This document shows positions 51,801 to 59,164 of a stretch of 59,449 nt of DNA, piece after piece. Source of the DNA: Clostridia bacterium (GTDB lineage: Bacteria; Bacillota; Clostridia; Oscillospirales; Acutalibacteraceae). The DNA is taken from assembly GCA_017435665.1 (NCBI GenBank), contig JAFSEP010000024.1, forward strand, positions 1 through 59,449. The letters run 5' to 3'. The notes beneath the pieces are model-generated. The model was given only the letters and a program-made list of their open reading frames with translations, was not told where the DNA came from and made no database searches. Within the stretch, counting starts at the first letter, position 1, and every line of letters begins with the position of its first letter. Both the position numbers and the translations under genes were made by a program.

Positions 51801-51967
51801 TTGCTTATCGTATCCAAAGAAGCCTCGGTCATACCTGTGCCCCACGCTGCTACCCATTCGCCTGTATCAGCAGCGGCTGCCTCCATGGGATTTGCTGTCA
51901 TTATGGGAGCTGCCGTACCGAAGGCAAGAAGAACAACCATAATAACGCTCAAAATTCTCTTTATCAC
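48884..51967 (-). CDS. Secreted SGNH-like protein with seven Ig-like (Big_2) repeats
   Basis: About 1027 residues. The frame opens at 52003, but AAAGGAGG eight nt before GTG 51967 and the signal peptide that starts there (IKRILSVIMVVLLAFGTAAP) fix the start. A beta-rich N-terminal domain leads to an SGNH-hydrolase-like fold: block I reads VVVVGDETVA (GDE at about 233-235 where GDS is expected), block II GVIGN and block III GVND are kept, and block V reads DDYIRPN where a His is expected. Serine and histidine of the triad are thus replaced. Seven ~82-residue Big_2 domains follow (TWKSSN..VATVSSSGKVTA pattern). No LPxTG or other anchor is visible. Likely carbohydrate- or surface-binding rather than an esterase. 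Confidence 0.8.
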   Translation of the reverse strand: MIKRILSVIMVVLLAFGTAAPIMTANPMEAAAADTGEWVAAWGTGMTEASLDTISNLLTSSGDCTVRIVVKPTVSGNKVRFKLSNKFGDTSLTVNRMTVAKVSTGSSISTGTIKQVTYNNGRIHDMIIPAGQEVYTDAMNFTVKANEEIALSLYFSKSEIGEMPNITTSGFSGGSAYVAIGNKTHEEVINTSLGPITLPSEPIGIGTAKAVPLLSDVDVYSNESDPYSVVVVGDETVANNLNGYLGRLVYAEGADGIGVIGKGVIGNCLIADAGAVSGDIYGKSLLNRMWDDVVNVENVRYAIVKIGVNDIVLGGYNTEEMIRGFETFIKRCHENDIKVIACSITPWKNAERNYFGISGEPQYVWREADWKTAEDVNRWLASTDMLDGYVDLNDVTASLRDPQKFRDEKTDDYIRPNETTQQEWAKEIPLHLIGVEYSPANIRLSKSSITLTKGGSFNLRYTVTPSAAQGAEVEWSTSNSAVASVSSSGKVTAKGNGTAIITCETYNGRKDTCTVKVTTLTNKIELSDTSLKMYTTQKKTLKATVKPSSASNKELVWSSNNTNVATVSSSGKITAVGKGSATITCKTKDGGAVATCIVTVTKKISVKDIELNKSSKTVYKGNTYQLVAEITPVNASNKKVTWKSSNTSVATVSSSGKVTAKKNGTAKIMATTDDGNLVATCKIKVKTKVTGVSLPSSAKAYIGKTTKLTASIKPSSASNKEVTWKSSNKSIATVSSKGVVTGKKAGTVTITVTTKDGSYKDTCKVTVSKYIKVKDVDLNVSSKKLNVGEKYTLKATVSPSNASVKSVTWKSSDTSVAKVSSSGKITAVGKGTATITCTTKDGKVKDKCKVTVKTVKVKSLKLSESTLRLMVGDSDRLTATIKPTNATNKNVTWKSSNTAVAKVSSKGKVTGMGRGTATITCTTKDGKFKKTCKVTVYGVPTDDDQKVMGVKLNKSALTLKAGKTQTLYATVLPQNAANQMVTWSSSNKSVATVSKNGKVTAVKPGKALISVKTADGGWKTSCVVTVE

Positions 51968-52015
51968 ATTTACTTCCTCCTTTGATATCATATAAGGATA
52001 CATATATACACGATA

Positions 52016-52044
52016 ATAATATCATCAGTTTTTTTCAAAGTCAA
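52016..52044 (-). promoter_or_regulatory. Promoter of the SGNH/Ig-like protein gene
   Basis: On the minus strand TTGACT (52044-52039), 17-nt spacer, TATTAT (52021-52016). Confidence 0.75.
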
Positions 52045-52146
52045 CCATACGCAAAGGCAAAAAAATTATTTAATACCGTCTTAACAAATCCCCAACCTCG
52101 GTCACAAAATTATTCCCTTTATTTCAGAAATCTTTTACAATAACCA

Positions 52147-52175
52147 TTGATATATAGCGAAATATATGTTAAAAT
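52147..52175 (+). promoter_or_regulatory. Promoter of yebC
   Basis: TTGATA (52147-52152), 17-nt spacer, TAAAAT (52170-52175). Confidence 0.7.
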
Positions 52176-52226
52176 ATATTGGTTTAAAATGCAATAGAAT
52201 AAAATATACAGAATGGTGGTTTACTT

Positions 52227-52964
52227 ATGTCAGGACACTCAAAATGGAGTACAATCAAAAGAAAGAAAGAAAAAATCGACAGCGCAAGAGCTAAGGTTTT
52301 CACAAAAATCGGACGTGAGCTTACTATTGCAGTAAGAGAGGGCGGAAGTGCAGACCCCACGGTAAACACAAAGCTCAAGGACGTTATCGCTAAGGCAAAG
52401 GCTAACAACGTACCCAACGATAACATTGAAAGAATTATCAAGAAGGCCGCCGGTGAAGGTGATACCTCAAGCTACGAAGAAATCACATATGAAGGCTACG
52501 GTCCCTCAGGTGTTGCTGTTATCGTTGAAACACTCACAAACAACCGTAACAGAACTGCAGGTGAAATGAGACATTACTTTGATAAGAACAAGGGCAATAT
52601 GGGTCAGAGTGGCTGCGTTTCATTTATGTTTACCCGCTACGGTATCATCACAATTGAGCAGGAGGATATCGACGAAGAGAAGCTTATGGAGGATGCACTT
52701 GAGGCAGGTGCCGCCGACTTTATCTCAGACGGCGACGTTTTCGAAATTCGCACAGAGCCCAACGACTTCACTCTTGTCTGTAACGACCTTTCAGCTAAGG
52801 GCTATAAGTTCCTTGAGGCTGAGGTTGGCTATGTTCCTTCAACATATACAAAGCTTGAAAGCGAAGATGATATCAAGATGATGGAAAGACTTCTTGATAT
52901 GATGGAAGAAAATGACGACGTTCAGGGTGTATGGCACAACTGGGAAGCTGACGACGAAGAGTAA
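52227..52964 (+). CDS. yebC: YebC/PmpR family protein
   Basis: 245 residues. The family signature MSGHSKWSTIKRKKEKIDSA is complete, with ELTIAVREGG and the GYGPSGVAVIVE, NKGNMGQSGCVSFMF segments. Members were described as transcription regulators, and more recently YebC-type proteins have been linked to translation through difficult proline stretches; which applies here cannot be told. It is a single-gene unit with promoter and terminator, convergent with fucI. Confidence 0.95.
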   Translation: MSGHSKWSTIKRKKEKIDSARAKVFTKIGRELTIAVREGGSADPTVNTKLKDVIAKAKANNVPNDNIERIIKKAAGEGDTSSYEEITYEGYGPSGVAVIVETLTNNRNRTAGEMRHYFDKNKGNMGQSGCVSFMFTRYGIITIEQEDIDEEKLMEDALEAGAADFISDGDVFEIRTEPNDFTLVCNDLSAKGYKFLEAEVGYVPSTYTKLESEDDIKMMERLLDMMEENDDVQGVWHNWEADDEE

Positions 52965-52980
52965 TTTATCAGAAAACATA

Positions 52981-53016
52981 AAGGAGATGTATCCTCGGAT
53001 ACATCTCCTTTTTTCT
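52981..53016 (+). terminator. Terminator of yebC
   Basis: AAGGAGATGTATCC-TCGG... pairs with ATACATCTCCTT, followed by TTTTTCTTCTTTTTT. Confidence 0.9.
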
Positions 53017-53033
53017 TCTTTTTTCCGGTTTAC

Positions 53034-53077
53034 CTGTGCGGCTTCGCCGCACGCCGCCCACGACTGCGGGCGGCCCT
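53034..53077 (-). repeat. Two-hairpin 3' UTR element, copy C (after fucI)
   Basis: Read with fucI it is CCGCCCGCAGTCGTGGGCGG followed by TGCGGC-GAA-GCCGCA. The first hairpin is identical to copies A and B; the second keeps the GAA loop but has a different, still perfectly paired stem. Confidence 0.7.
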
Positions 53078-53082
53078 GACTC

Positions 53083-54867
53083 TTAACCGTAAATCGGACC
53101 GTATGTCTGACAAGCTCTGTAATCAGCACTCTGACTGTCCTCTGTACCGAAGGCTGCCCATGAGTGGGGACGGAAAATCTTATCAGCATCAATATTGTGC
53201 ATATTAACGGGAATACGGAGCATTGATGCAAGAGTGATAAGATCTGCACCAACGTGGCCGTAAACTGTAACACCGTGGTTTGCACCCCAGTTAGCCATAA
53301 CTGAGTAAACATCCTTGAATGCGCCCTCACCTGTAAGATTGGGAACAAACCAGGTTGTAGGCCATGTGCGGTCTGTTCTCACGTCAATTGTGGTATGAGC
53401 TGTATCGGGAAGGTCAGCGGTATAACCCTCAGCAATCTGCATAACGGGGCCTATACCCTCGATTATATTAACTCTGAGCATTGTGACAGGCATTTCAGCT
53501 CTGCAACGGAAATGGCTTGAGAATCCGCCGCCTCTGAAATATTCATAGTTTGCTCTGCACCAGTCTGTTGCCTCAAGGCAAGCCTTCATATCAGCCTCTG
53601 TGATTTCCCAGAAGGGCTTCATGCAGCCTTCGCCCTGAGTATTCTTTGCAGCACCGCTGCCGTCAAGTGCTGTTGCACCTGAGTTAATAAGGTGGATAAA
53701 TCCGTCCTTAGCCTTACCTTCAGGTCTGATGCCCGTAACTCTTTCACAAGCCTCGGGGCTCCAGTATGTACGTACATCGTGGAAGCAGGGAGCACTGCCT
53801 GAAACGAGAGTACCGAGCATCATTGCAACACCGTTGAGGGTATCGTTTTCCGTTGCAAAGGGCGTGGGAGCCTTGGGACCGTTCCAGTCAAATGTAGAAG
53901 CCATAATAGCTTCTGTGAAGTCAGCGTTTGGAAGCCAGTCTGTCCAGTTTCTCTGTCCCTGGAAGCCGCCTGCAACAGCGTTCTTACCGAGTGCTTCCTC
54001 GTGCCAGCCCATTTCATCGAGCTTCTTGTTTCCGTAAAGTATATCCTTTACGATAATTGAAAACTTTGCAATGAATTCCCAATCCTTATCAGCAGGAACA
54101 ACCTTTGATTTTCTTATGATTTCAGGAAGATCCTTACCTGCATTTACGTCGAAGCCTTCCTTGCAGTTAGCCTTGATCCAGGCAAGAGCCTTTTCGTATT
54201 CATCGTGGTCATATATTTCAAGAGTAATTCGTCTGATGATATCACTCATATCAACCCATTCTGCACGGATGCCGAAGTATTTCTGGAACATTGATGCATC
54301 ACAGTAGCTTCCTGCAATACCCATTGAAATACCGCCGAGATTTACATATGCCTTATTCTTCATCCAGCCCACAGCAATTGAGCCTCTTGCAAAACGGAGA
54401 ATTTTTTCGGCAACATCCTCGGGAATAGTTCTGTCGTCCATATCCTGAACATTTCTTCCGTAAATCGAGAATGCGGGAAGTCCCTTCTGTGCGTAAGCAG
54501 CCATAACTGCAGCAAGATAAACAGCACCCGGTCTCTCTGTACCGTTGAAGCCCCATACAGCCTTGATTGTATTGGGATTCATATCAAAGGTCTCTGAACC
54601 GTAGCACCAGCAGGGAGTAACAGAAAGAGTTGCCACAACGTTTTCCTTTGAGAACTGGTCCTCACACTTTGCAGCCTCTGCACCGCCGCCGATAGTGGTA
54701 TCTGAAATAACACACTGAACGGGTGTTCCGTCAGGGTATCTGAGATTTTCGCTGATAAGCTTTGCAGCAGCCTCAGCCATACCCATTGTCTGATTTTCGA
54801 GGCTTTCTCTTACTCCGCCCCAGCGTCCGTCAATTACGGGTCTTATACCAATTTTGGGATATAACAT
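53083..54867 (-). CDS. fucI: L-fucose isomerase
   Basis: 594 residues, like E. coli FucI (591). It converts L-fucose to L-fuculose with Mn2+. Family segments visible include [82 protein letters not shown] and TFDWNG, which hold the metal-binding acidic residues. AAGGAGAAAATA precedes ATG, 19 nt behind fucK. It is the last gene of the fuc operon although it catalyses the first step. D-arabinose is a possible alternative substrate for this family. Confidence 0.96.
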   Translation of the reverse strand: MLYPKIGIRPVIDGRWGGVRESLENQTMGMAEAAAKLISENLRYPDGTPVQCVISDTTIGGGAEAAKCEDQFSKENVVATLSVTPCWCYGSETFDMNPNTIKAVWGFNGTERPGAVYLAAVMAAYAQKGLPAFSIYGRNVQDMDDRTIPEDVAEKILRFARGSIAVGWMKNKAYVNLGGISMGIAGSYCDASMFQKYFGIRAEWVDMSDIIRRITLEIYDHDEYEKALAWIKANCKEGFDVNAGKDLPEIIRKSKVVPADKDWEFIAKFSIIVKDILYGNKKLDEMGWHEEALGKNAVAGGFQGQRNWTDWLPNADFTEAIMASTFDWNGPKAPTPFATENDTLNGVAMMLGTLVSGSAPCFHDVRTYWSPEACERVTGIRPEGKAKDGFIHLINSGATALDGSGAAKNTQGEGCMKPFWEITEADMKACLEATDWCRANYEYFRGGGFSSHFRCRAEMPVTMLRVNIIEGIGPVMQIAEGYTADLPDTAHTTIDVRTDRTWPTTWFVPNLTGEGAFKDVYSVMANWGANHGVTVYGHVGADLITLASMLRIPVNMHNIDADKIFRPHSWAAFGTEDSQSADYRACQTYGPIYG

Positions 54868-54886
54868 ATTATTTTCTCCTTATAAA

Positions 54887-56299
54887 TTATTTCTTTATTA
54901 TCTGACAGAATCTTTCATAAGCCTCATCCCAATCGGGTGTGTGAGCTTCTTCAAAGGTTCTGACACTTTGTGTTTCTGCGATTATCCTTCTGCCCTCATC
55001 AATGCTCTTGATTTCACCAAGAGCAATAAGCTGAAGAACAATATTGCCAAGAGCAGTTGCTTCTATGGGGCCAGCAATAACAGGTATGCCCAGACTCTGA
55101 GCCGTCAGCTCACAGAGGAAGCCGTCCTTTGTTCCCCCACCCATAAGATGAAGCACATCAAATTCCTTGCCTGTGCATTGTGAAATCTGTTCAAGAGCAA
55201 GTCTGTATTTAAGAGCAAGGCTTTCATAAATGCATCTGACGAGCTGTCCCGTTGTTTCGGGTACGGGCTGACCTGTTCTTTCGCAGTAGGCTCTTATCTT
55301 ATCAGGAAGATTGCCGTGAGCTGAAAGTGAAGCATCGTCAGGATCAATGAAGCTTCTGAATCTTTCGCTGTCCCTTGCCATCATTTCAAGCTCGTTATAT
55401 GAATACTTACGGTCAGTTTCCGAAAGATTACGCCTTGTTTCCTGAATAAGCCACAGACCGCTTATGTTTTTAAGGAAATTGATTTTTCCGTTGGCACCCA
55501 GCTCATTGGAAAGCTCAAGTGCGTTGCTCTGCTTTGTCATAACAGGCTCATCAAGCTCACAGCCGATAAGGGACCAGGTTCCGCAGGAAAGAAAAGCAGG
55601 ATTTTCCGTTTTCGCAGGCATAGCCGCAACAGCACACTGTGTATCGTGACCTGCAACGCTTATTACGGGGATACCCTTATACTCACCGTTTACGGTTGCA
55701 CTTTCACAAAGTTCGGGGAATAATCTTTCCGTGATACCGAATTTGTCAAGCACCTTTTTGCTCCAATTCTTTGCTTTCATATCGAGCATCTGCGAGGTGG
55801 ATGCAATAGACATCTCACACACCTTTTTACCGGTAAGAAGATATGCAAACAGGTCGGGCATAAACAGGAGCTTATCAGCCTTCTGAACATTCTCATCGCA
55901 CACAAGCTGGAAAAGAGTGTTTATGTTCATTATCTGATTTCCCGTCTCACCGTAAAGCTCATCGGGAGTGATTTTTTCAAAAACTTTTTCAAGTGCATCA
56001 GCAGTACGTCCGTCACGGTAATGGAAGGGCTCGTGAAGAAGTCTGCCGTCAGCACTGAGCAGCGCATAGTCAACGCCCCACGTATCGAAGGCTATGGAGT
56101 CAATATCCCCTGCCTTATCAATCGCCTTCACAATTTCGCCGAAAATCATATCCACATCGTGGCATACGTGACCGTCAACGGTCTTGGGTATGTTATCGAA
56201 TCGGTGAACCTCCTCGTAGCTGACAGTCCCCTTATCATAGACAGCCTTTATGGCTCTGCCTGTTGAAGCACCGAAGTCAAATGCGAGTACCGTTTTCAC
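54887..56299 (-). CDS. fucK: L-fuculokinase (rhamnulokinase-like FGGY kinase)
   Basis: 470 residues. An FGGY carbohydrate kinase closer in pattern to RhaB-type rhamnulokinases than to E. coli FucK: LAFDFGASTGRAI at the N-terminus (phosphate loop), AFDTWGVDYALL, FHYRDGRT, SVAGHDTQCAVAA with the catalytic Asp, LSCGTWSLIG and HLMGGGTKD. By context it phosphorylates L-fuculose at C1; RhaB-like fuculokinases are known from other gut bacteria. Its ATG overlaps the fucU stop by four nt. Rhamnulose as substrate is the alternative, but no rhamnose genes are near. Confidence 0.8.
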   Translation of the reverse strand: MKTVLAFDFGASTGRAIKAVYDKGTVSYEEVHRFDNIPKTVDGHVCHDVDMIFGEIVKAIDKAGDIDSIAFDTWGVDYALLSADGRLLHEPFHYRDGRTADALEKVFEKITPDELYGETGNQIMNINTLFQLVCDENVQKADKLLFMPDLFAYLLTGKKVCEMSIASTSQMLDMKAKNWSKKVLDKFGITERLFPELCESATVNGEYKGIPVISVAGHDTQCAVAAMPAKTENPAFLSCGTWSLIGCELDEPVMTKQSNALELSNELGANGKINFLKNISGLWLIQETRRNLSETDRKYSYNELEMMARDSERFRSFIDPDDASLSAHGNLPDKIRAYCERTGQPVPETTGQLVRCIYESLALKYRLALEQISQCTGKEFDVLHLMGGGTKDGFLCELTAQSLGIPVIAGPIEATALGNIVLQLIALGEIKSIDEGRRIIAETQSVRTFEEAHTPDWDEAYERFCQIIKK

Positions 56300-56733
56300 T
56301 TGACCACACCCTTCTTCAGCAGAATGTTGGCATAAATTGCCTTTTCGCCTGTTGCGATTATAAGGTATGCCTTTTCGGCTCTTTCATAAAAAGCAAAACG
56401 CTCTGTATAGTCGATTTCGTGGTGGTCAGGCTCGTATTTGTTAAGTATTTCCTCATAGGTCTGCCAGATTTCAGGAGTACCGCAGGTGTCTCCCGGCACA
56501 ACCTCCATAAGAGCAACCGGCTTTTCCGTGTATGTATCAAGAGGAATAAGCTTCAGTACCGCATCAAGGATTTCAGGAACACCGTGTCCGTCGGCACGGA
56601 TAACGGTTGCGTTCTTACCTACGCTGTGGCAGGGAAAATTACCGTCTGCAATAACAAGCTCGTCACCGTGTCCCATTTGGGCAAGAGCCTTGAGAAGCTC
56701 AGGCGATATAATCGGAGATATACCTTTAAGCAT
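56296..56733 (-). CDS. fucU: L-fucose mutarotase (RbsD/FucU family)
   Basis: 145 residues. It interconverts alpha- and beta-L-fucose so that the isomerase receives its preferred anomer. The signature MLKGISPIISPELLKALAQM followed by GHGDELVIADGNFP, with the catalytic His22, is characteristic; IRADGHGVPEIL and WQTYEEIL follow. It lies between fucA and fucK with an 11-nt gap and a 4-nt overlap. Confidence 0.93.
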   Translation of the reverse strand: MLKGISPIISPELLKALAQMGHGDELVIADGNFPCHSVGKNATVIRADGHGVPEILDAVLKLIPLDTYTEKPVALMEVVPGDTCGTPEIWQTYEEILNKYEPDHHEIDYTERFAFYERAEKAYLIIATGEKAIYANILLKKGVVK

Positions 56734-56744
56734 AGTGTCACCCC

Positions 56745-57455
56745 TTAATCTTTCTTGTGAAGCAGATTGTCATCGGGATTGAACACCTTGTGTCCCGGAT
56801 GTCTGCCTGTAATTCTGTAATAGCTGCGAAGATCAATAAGCTTCTGCACGTTTTCATTGCTTATATCGAAGCTTCCGCCAAGGATAACTGCATTGATTGT
56901 AATCTTTGCCCAAAGCTCAAGGCTTTCCATTCTGTAAAACGCTGTGATAACGTCACTGCCCACAGCAAGAGCACCGTGGTTTTCAAGGAGCATAACATCG
57001 TGTTCTTCAAGATAGGGCTCGATTGAATCGGGAACCTCAGAGGTTGAGGGTGTACCGTAGGGTGTGAGAGGCACTGCACCGATTGCGGCAACGTCTTCAA
57101 TCATATTATACATATCCATAGGCTTGTGAGCCACAGCAAAGCCTGTTGCTCCGGGAGGATGAGCGTGAATTACGCTGAATACATCCTCACGCTTATCGTA
57201 ACAGCGAAGGTGCATTTTGATTTCGCTTGAAGGACGGTAGCCCTCCTGAGCCTCAAGCACATTTCCGTCTTTATCCAGAATGATAAGCTTATCGGGAGTA
57301 ATAAATGACTTGCTTATGCCTGTGGGGGTAGCAATAACACGTCCGTCAGAAAGTCTTGCGCTGACGTTACCGTCATTTGCCGCAACCCAGCCTAACTGCC
57401 ACATTTTATGGCAGACATCACAGATTTGTTCTTTTATGAGTTCAATATTTTCCAT
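56745..57455 (-). CDS. fucA: L-fuculose-phosphate aldolase (class II aldolase)
   Basis: 236 residues. It cleaves L-fuculose-1-phosphate to dihydroxyacetone phosphate and L-lactaldehyde. The zinc-dependent active site is seen in full: E78 in SSEIKMH, H97 and H99 in VIHAHPPG, and H160 in LLENHGAL, all shifted by five from E. coli FucA (E73, H92, H94, H155). The N-terminal GNVSARL and TPTGISK bind phosphate. AAGGAGAAGAT precedes ATG. It is first in the operon. Confidence 0.92.
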   Translation of the reverse strand: MENIELIKEQICDVCHKMWQLGWVAANDGNVSARLSDGRVIATPTGISKSFITPDKLIILDKDGNVLEAQEGYRPSSEIKMHLRCYDKREDVFSVIHAHPPGATGFAVAHKPMDMYNMIEDVAAIGAVPLTPYGTPSTSEVPDSIEPYLEEHDVMLLENHGALAVGSDVITAFYRMESLELWAKITINAVILGGSFDISNENVQKLIDLRSYYRITGRHPGHKVFNPDDNLLHKKD

Positions 57456-57484
57456 AAAGCATCTTCTCCTTTGTATTTTATTCC

Positions 57485-57530
57485 ATTATAACAAAAGGTT
57501 CCGTGTTTTTCAACACAGAACCTTTGTACA
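57485..57530 (-). promoter_or_regulatory. fuc operon promoter embedded in a terminator hairpin
   Basis: On the minus strand a stem-loop AAAGGTTCTGTGTT/AACACGGAACCTTT ends the upstream gene. Its loop supplies TTGAAA (57513-57508), which stands 17 nt before TATAAT (57490-57485), giving a near-consensus promoter for fucA. No regulator gene and no clear operator are next to it. Confidence 0.75.
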
Positions 57531-57567
57531 AATAAAAAATTCATATCCGTTTCAGGCAAATTAAGGC

Positions 57568-57792
57568 TCAGCGCTTTGCCTTCCTGCTTTTCACTATTTT
57601 TTCAATATCTTCTTTATCGATCCATTCCTCGGTAAAGCCGCATTTGCAGCATATGTATCTGTTCACATTTACTGCAGAAAAGACAGACATACCTGTCATC
57701 ACATTGTTGCCTGAACCGTAGGGCCCCGAATAACCGTCAATTCTGACAAGGTCTGCAGATTGACATTTAGGGCAGATTTTTGTGTTTTTCAT
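57568..57792 (-). CDS. Small zinc-ribbon protein, unknown
   Basis: 74 residues, not recognised by name. Two CxxC knuckles (CPKC at residues 7-10, CCKC at 48-51) bracket a Gly/Ser/Asn-rich segment, and the C-terminus is basic (KIVKSRKAKR). Short zinc ribbons of this type are common in clostridia. AAAAGGAAG precedes ATG. It lies 46 nt behind the lipoprotein gene and is probably co-transcribed with it; a terminator separates it from fucA. Confidence 0.75.
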   Translation of the reverse strand: MKNTKICPKCQSADLVRIDGYSGPYGSGNNVMTGMSVFSAVNVNRYICCKCGFTEEWIDKEDIEKIVKSRKAKR

Positions 57793-57838
57793 ATTGTCAC
57801 TTCCTTTTTAGGATTATTATTTCCGAGCAGAGTATATA

Positions 57839-58234
57839 TTAAGCCCAATGCAGTTCGTAGTAATACCATCGATCTGCAATTTGCTTTACGTAGCACCAAT
57901 CAGTTCCGTTATTCGGTTTGCCGAAATACGTACCGCCATCCGCCTCAGACTTATCGTTTCTGATTATATCAATATCGTTTCCTGAGTAAAAATCGGGAAG
58001 CAAAATTTCATTACCGGCAGTGTAATAATATCCGTAATATACCCCGCCGATACTGAGCCCGTTTGTTTCATATTCAAAAAACTCGGTTTCAGTATCCGTG
58101 GAAACAATATGGTTGTTCTGCAAAACGTAGTCAGAGATTTCGTTATACATTTCGTCCGACACAGACATTCCTTTACAAGCAGAAAAAGATAGCAAAACTG
58201 TGAAAATCATAAAAATAACAAATAAGCGTTTCAT
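57839..58234 (-). CDS. Putative lipoprotein, unknown
   Basis: 131 residues. An N-terminal hydrophobic stretch ends in LLSFSAC, a plausible lipobox with Cys20 as the anchor, so the mature part would sit outside the membrane. That part is acidic and rich in tyrosine (GGVYYGYYYTAGNE, DRWYYYELHWA), and no family was recognised. AAAGGAGA precedes ATG and a TTGCAC-N17-TATAAT promoter lies just upstream, bordering hairpin array 2. Confidence 0.7.
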   Translation of the reverse strand: MKRLFVIFMIFTVLLSFSACKGMSVSDEMYNEISDYVLQNNHIVSTDTETEFFEYETNGLSIGGVYYGYYYTAGNEILLPDFYSGNDIDIIRNDKSEADGGTYFGKPNNGTDWCYVKQIADRWYYYELHWA

Positions 58235-58255
58235 TTCGGATTCTCCTTTGCGGTC

Positions 58256-58284
58256 ATTATATCACAGAAAACAGCACAGTGCAA
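58256..58284 (-). promoter_or_regulatory. Promoter of the lipoprotein gene
   Basis: On the minus strand TTGCAC (58284-58279), 17-nt spacer, TATAAT (58261-58256) with an extended TGA before it. Confidence 0.8.
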
Positions 58285-58288
58285 TATT

Positions 58289-58460
58289 CAGTGAAGTTTG
58301 GCTTGCGCCAAGTGAAGCAGCGGCGTTGCCGCTGTGAAGTACCGTGCTCACGCACGAGTGAAGTTTAGTGTGCCACCCACGCCCGCAGGCACTTCACTAC
58401 GAAGCAACTTCACGATGCATTAGCATCACTTATCGTGCCGTAAGGCACACTTAGTTGCTC
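58289..58460. repeat. Hairpin array 2 (GTGAAGT / ACTTCAC linkers)
   Basis: GTGAAGT/C occurs at 58291, 58312, 58334 and 58358. The reverse complement ACTTCAC follows at 58391 and 58407, then the shortened ACTTA at 58428 and 58449. Hairpins between them include TTGGC/GCCAA, CAGCGGC/GCCGCTG, CGTGC/GCACG, GATGC/GCATC (58414-58427) and GTGCC/GGCAC (58435-58448). AGCAACT (58403-58409) and AGTTGCT (58453-58459) close an outer stem around the last two. The order, four direct linkers then two inverted then two short, is the same as in array 3. Confidence 0.75.
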
Positions 58461-58466
58461 CAGAAC

Positions 58467-58504
58467 AAAAAAAGCAAGTCTTCCGACTTGCTTTTTTGTT
58501 CTGC
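58467..58504. terminator. Bidirectional terminator downstream of the XRE gene
   Basis: GAACAAAAAAAGCAAGTC pairs with GACTTGCTTTTTTGTTC; A/T runs on both sides let it work in either direction. Confidence 0.85.
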
Positions 58505-58596
58505 GAAAGAGCGACAAAACGGTGTATAAGTGGGGGTAAGAACCACCAAAAGTATTGTAGCTGCACTGTTCGATAAATTGGAATTTGGCTAACCGT

Positions 58597-59022
58597 TTAG
58601 TCATCGACAAATTCTTCTACATACTCTTCATAGGTATCCGTATTTACTTCGTAACTCTCATATGCTGTAAAACCTAGAGCAACTAAGAGCAGTTGTCCTA
58701 CAATGATAATAGCAAGAATGATTCCAATGGTTTTCCATATTTTGCGGCTTCGGTTGTTTTTCACAACCAACTGCTCATTAATTCTGGATAGCTGCTCTGC
58801 AATGATATCTACATTTTCGTTTTGATTAATGGGTGAGCCTAACAATTGGCTAACATTGACCTCAAATACTTCAGCTATTTTTTGAAGCATTTCTGCGTCT
58901 GGTACAGAAAGGCCTTTCTCCCACTTTGAAATAGTTTGTCGAACTACATTCAATCTGATTGCCAATTCATCTTGCGTGAGTCCTTTTGTTTTACGCAAGG
59001 CTTTAATGTTTTCGTTAAGCAT
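58597..59022 (-). CDS. XRE-family transcriptional regulator with membrane tail
   Basis: About 141 residues. The frame opens at 59085, but GAGGAGGT seven nt before ATG 59022 sets the start. The N-terminal helix-turn-helix (LRKTKGLTQDELAIRLNVVR, then QTISKWEKGLSVPDAEML) belongs to the XRE family. A short linker leads to one transmembrane helix (IGIILAIIIVGQLLLVALGF) and an acidic outer tail, so it may sense something at the membrane. The target genes are unknown; the flanking lipoprotein and zinc-ribbon genes are candidates. The gene stands between two hairpin arrays. Confidence 0.88.
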   Translation of the reverse strand: MLNENIKALRKTKGLTQDELAIRLNVVRQTISKWEKGLSVPDAEMLQKIAEVFEVNVSQLLGSPINQNENVDIIAEQLSRINEQLVVKNNRSRKIWKTIGIILAIIIVGQLLLVALGFTAYESYEVNTDTYEEYVEEFVDD

Positions 59023-59135
59023 AGTTGTACCTCCTCGTTCTTGGCTACTTTTATTTTGCCACAGAAGCACAGTTGCTGCAAGCAACGCAAGTTAACATTG
59101 GCATAAATACTGTCAAATTCTTATTTGTCGAACTG

Positions 59136-59164
59136 ATTATATCATAAATCATCGGATATTTCAA
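59136..59164 (-). promoter_or_regulatory. Promoter of the XRE gene, overlapping array 3
   Basis: On the minus strand TTGAAA (59164-59159), 17-nt spacer, TATAAT (59141-59136). The -35 box touches the first linker of hairpin array 3. A second TTGACA (near 59111-59116) with TAACTT 16 nt later could be a weaker tandem promoter. Confidence 0.75.

Noticed and set aside
52839-53348. 169-codon minus-strand frame across the yebC-fucI junction
   Set aside because: It overlaps both convergent genes and the yebC terminator, and has no recognisable domain.
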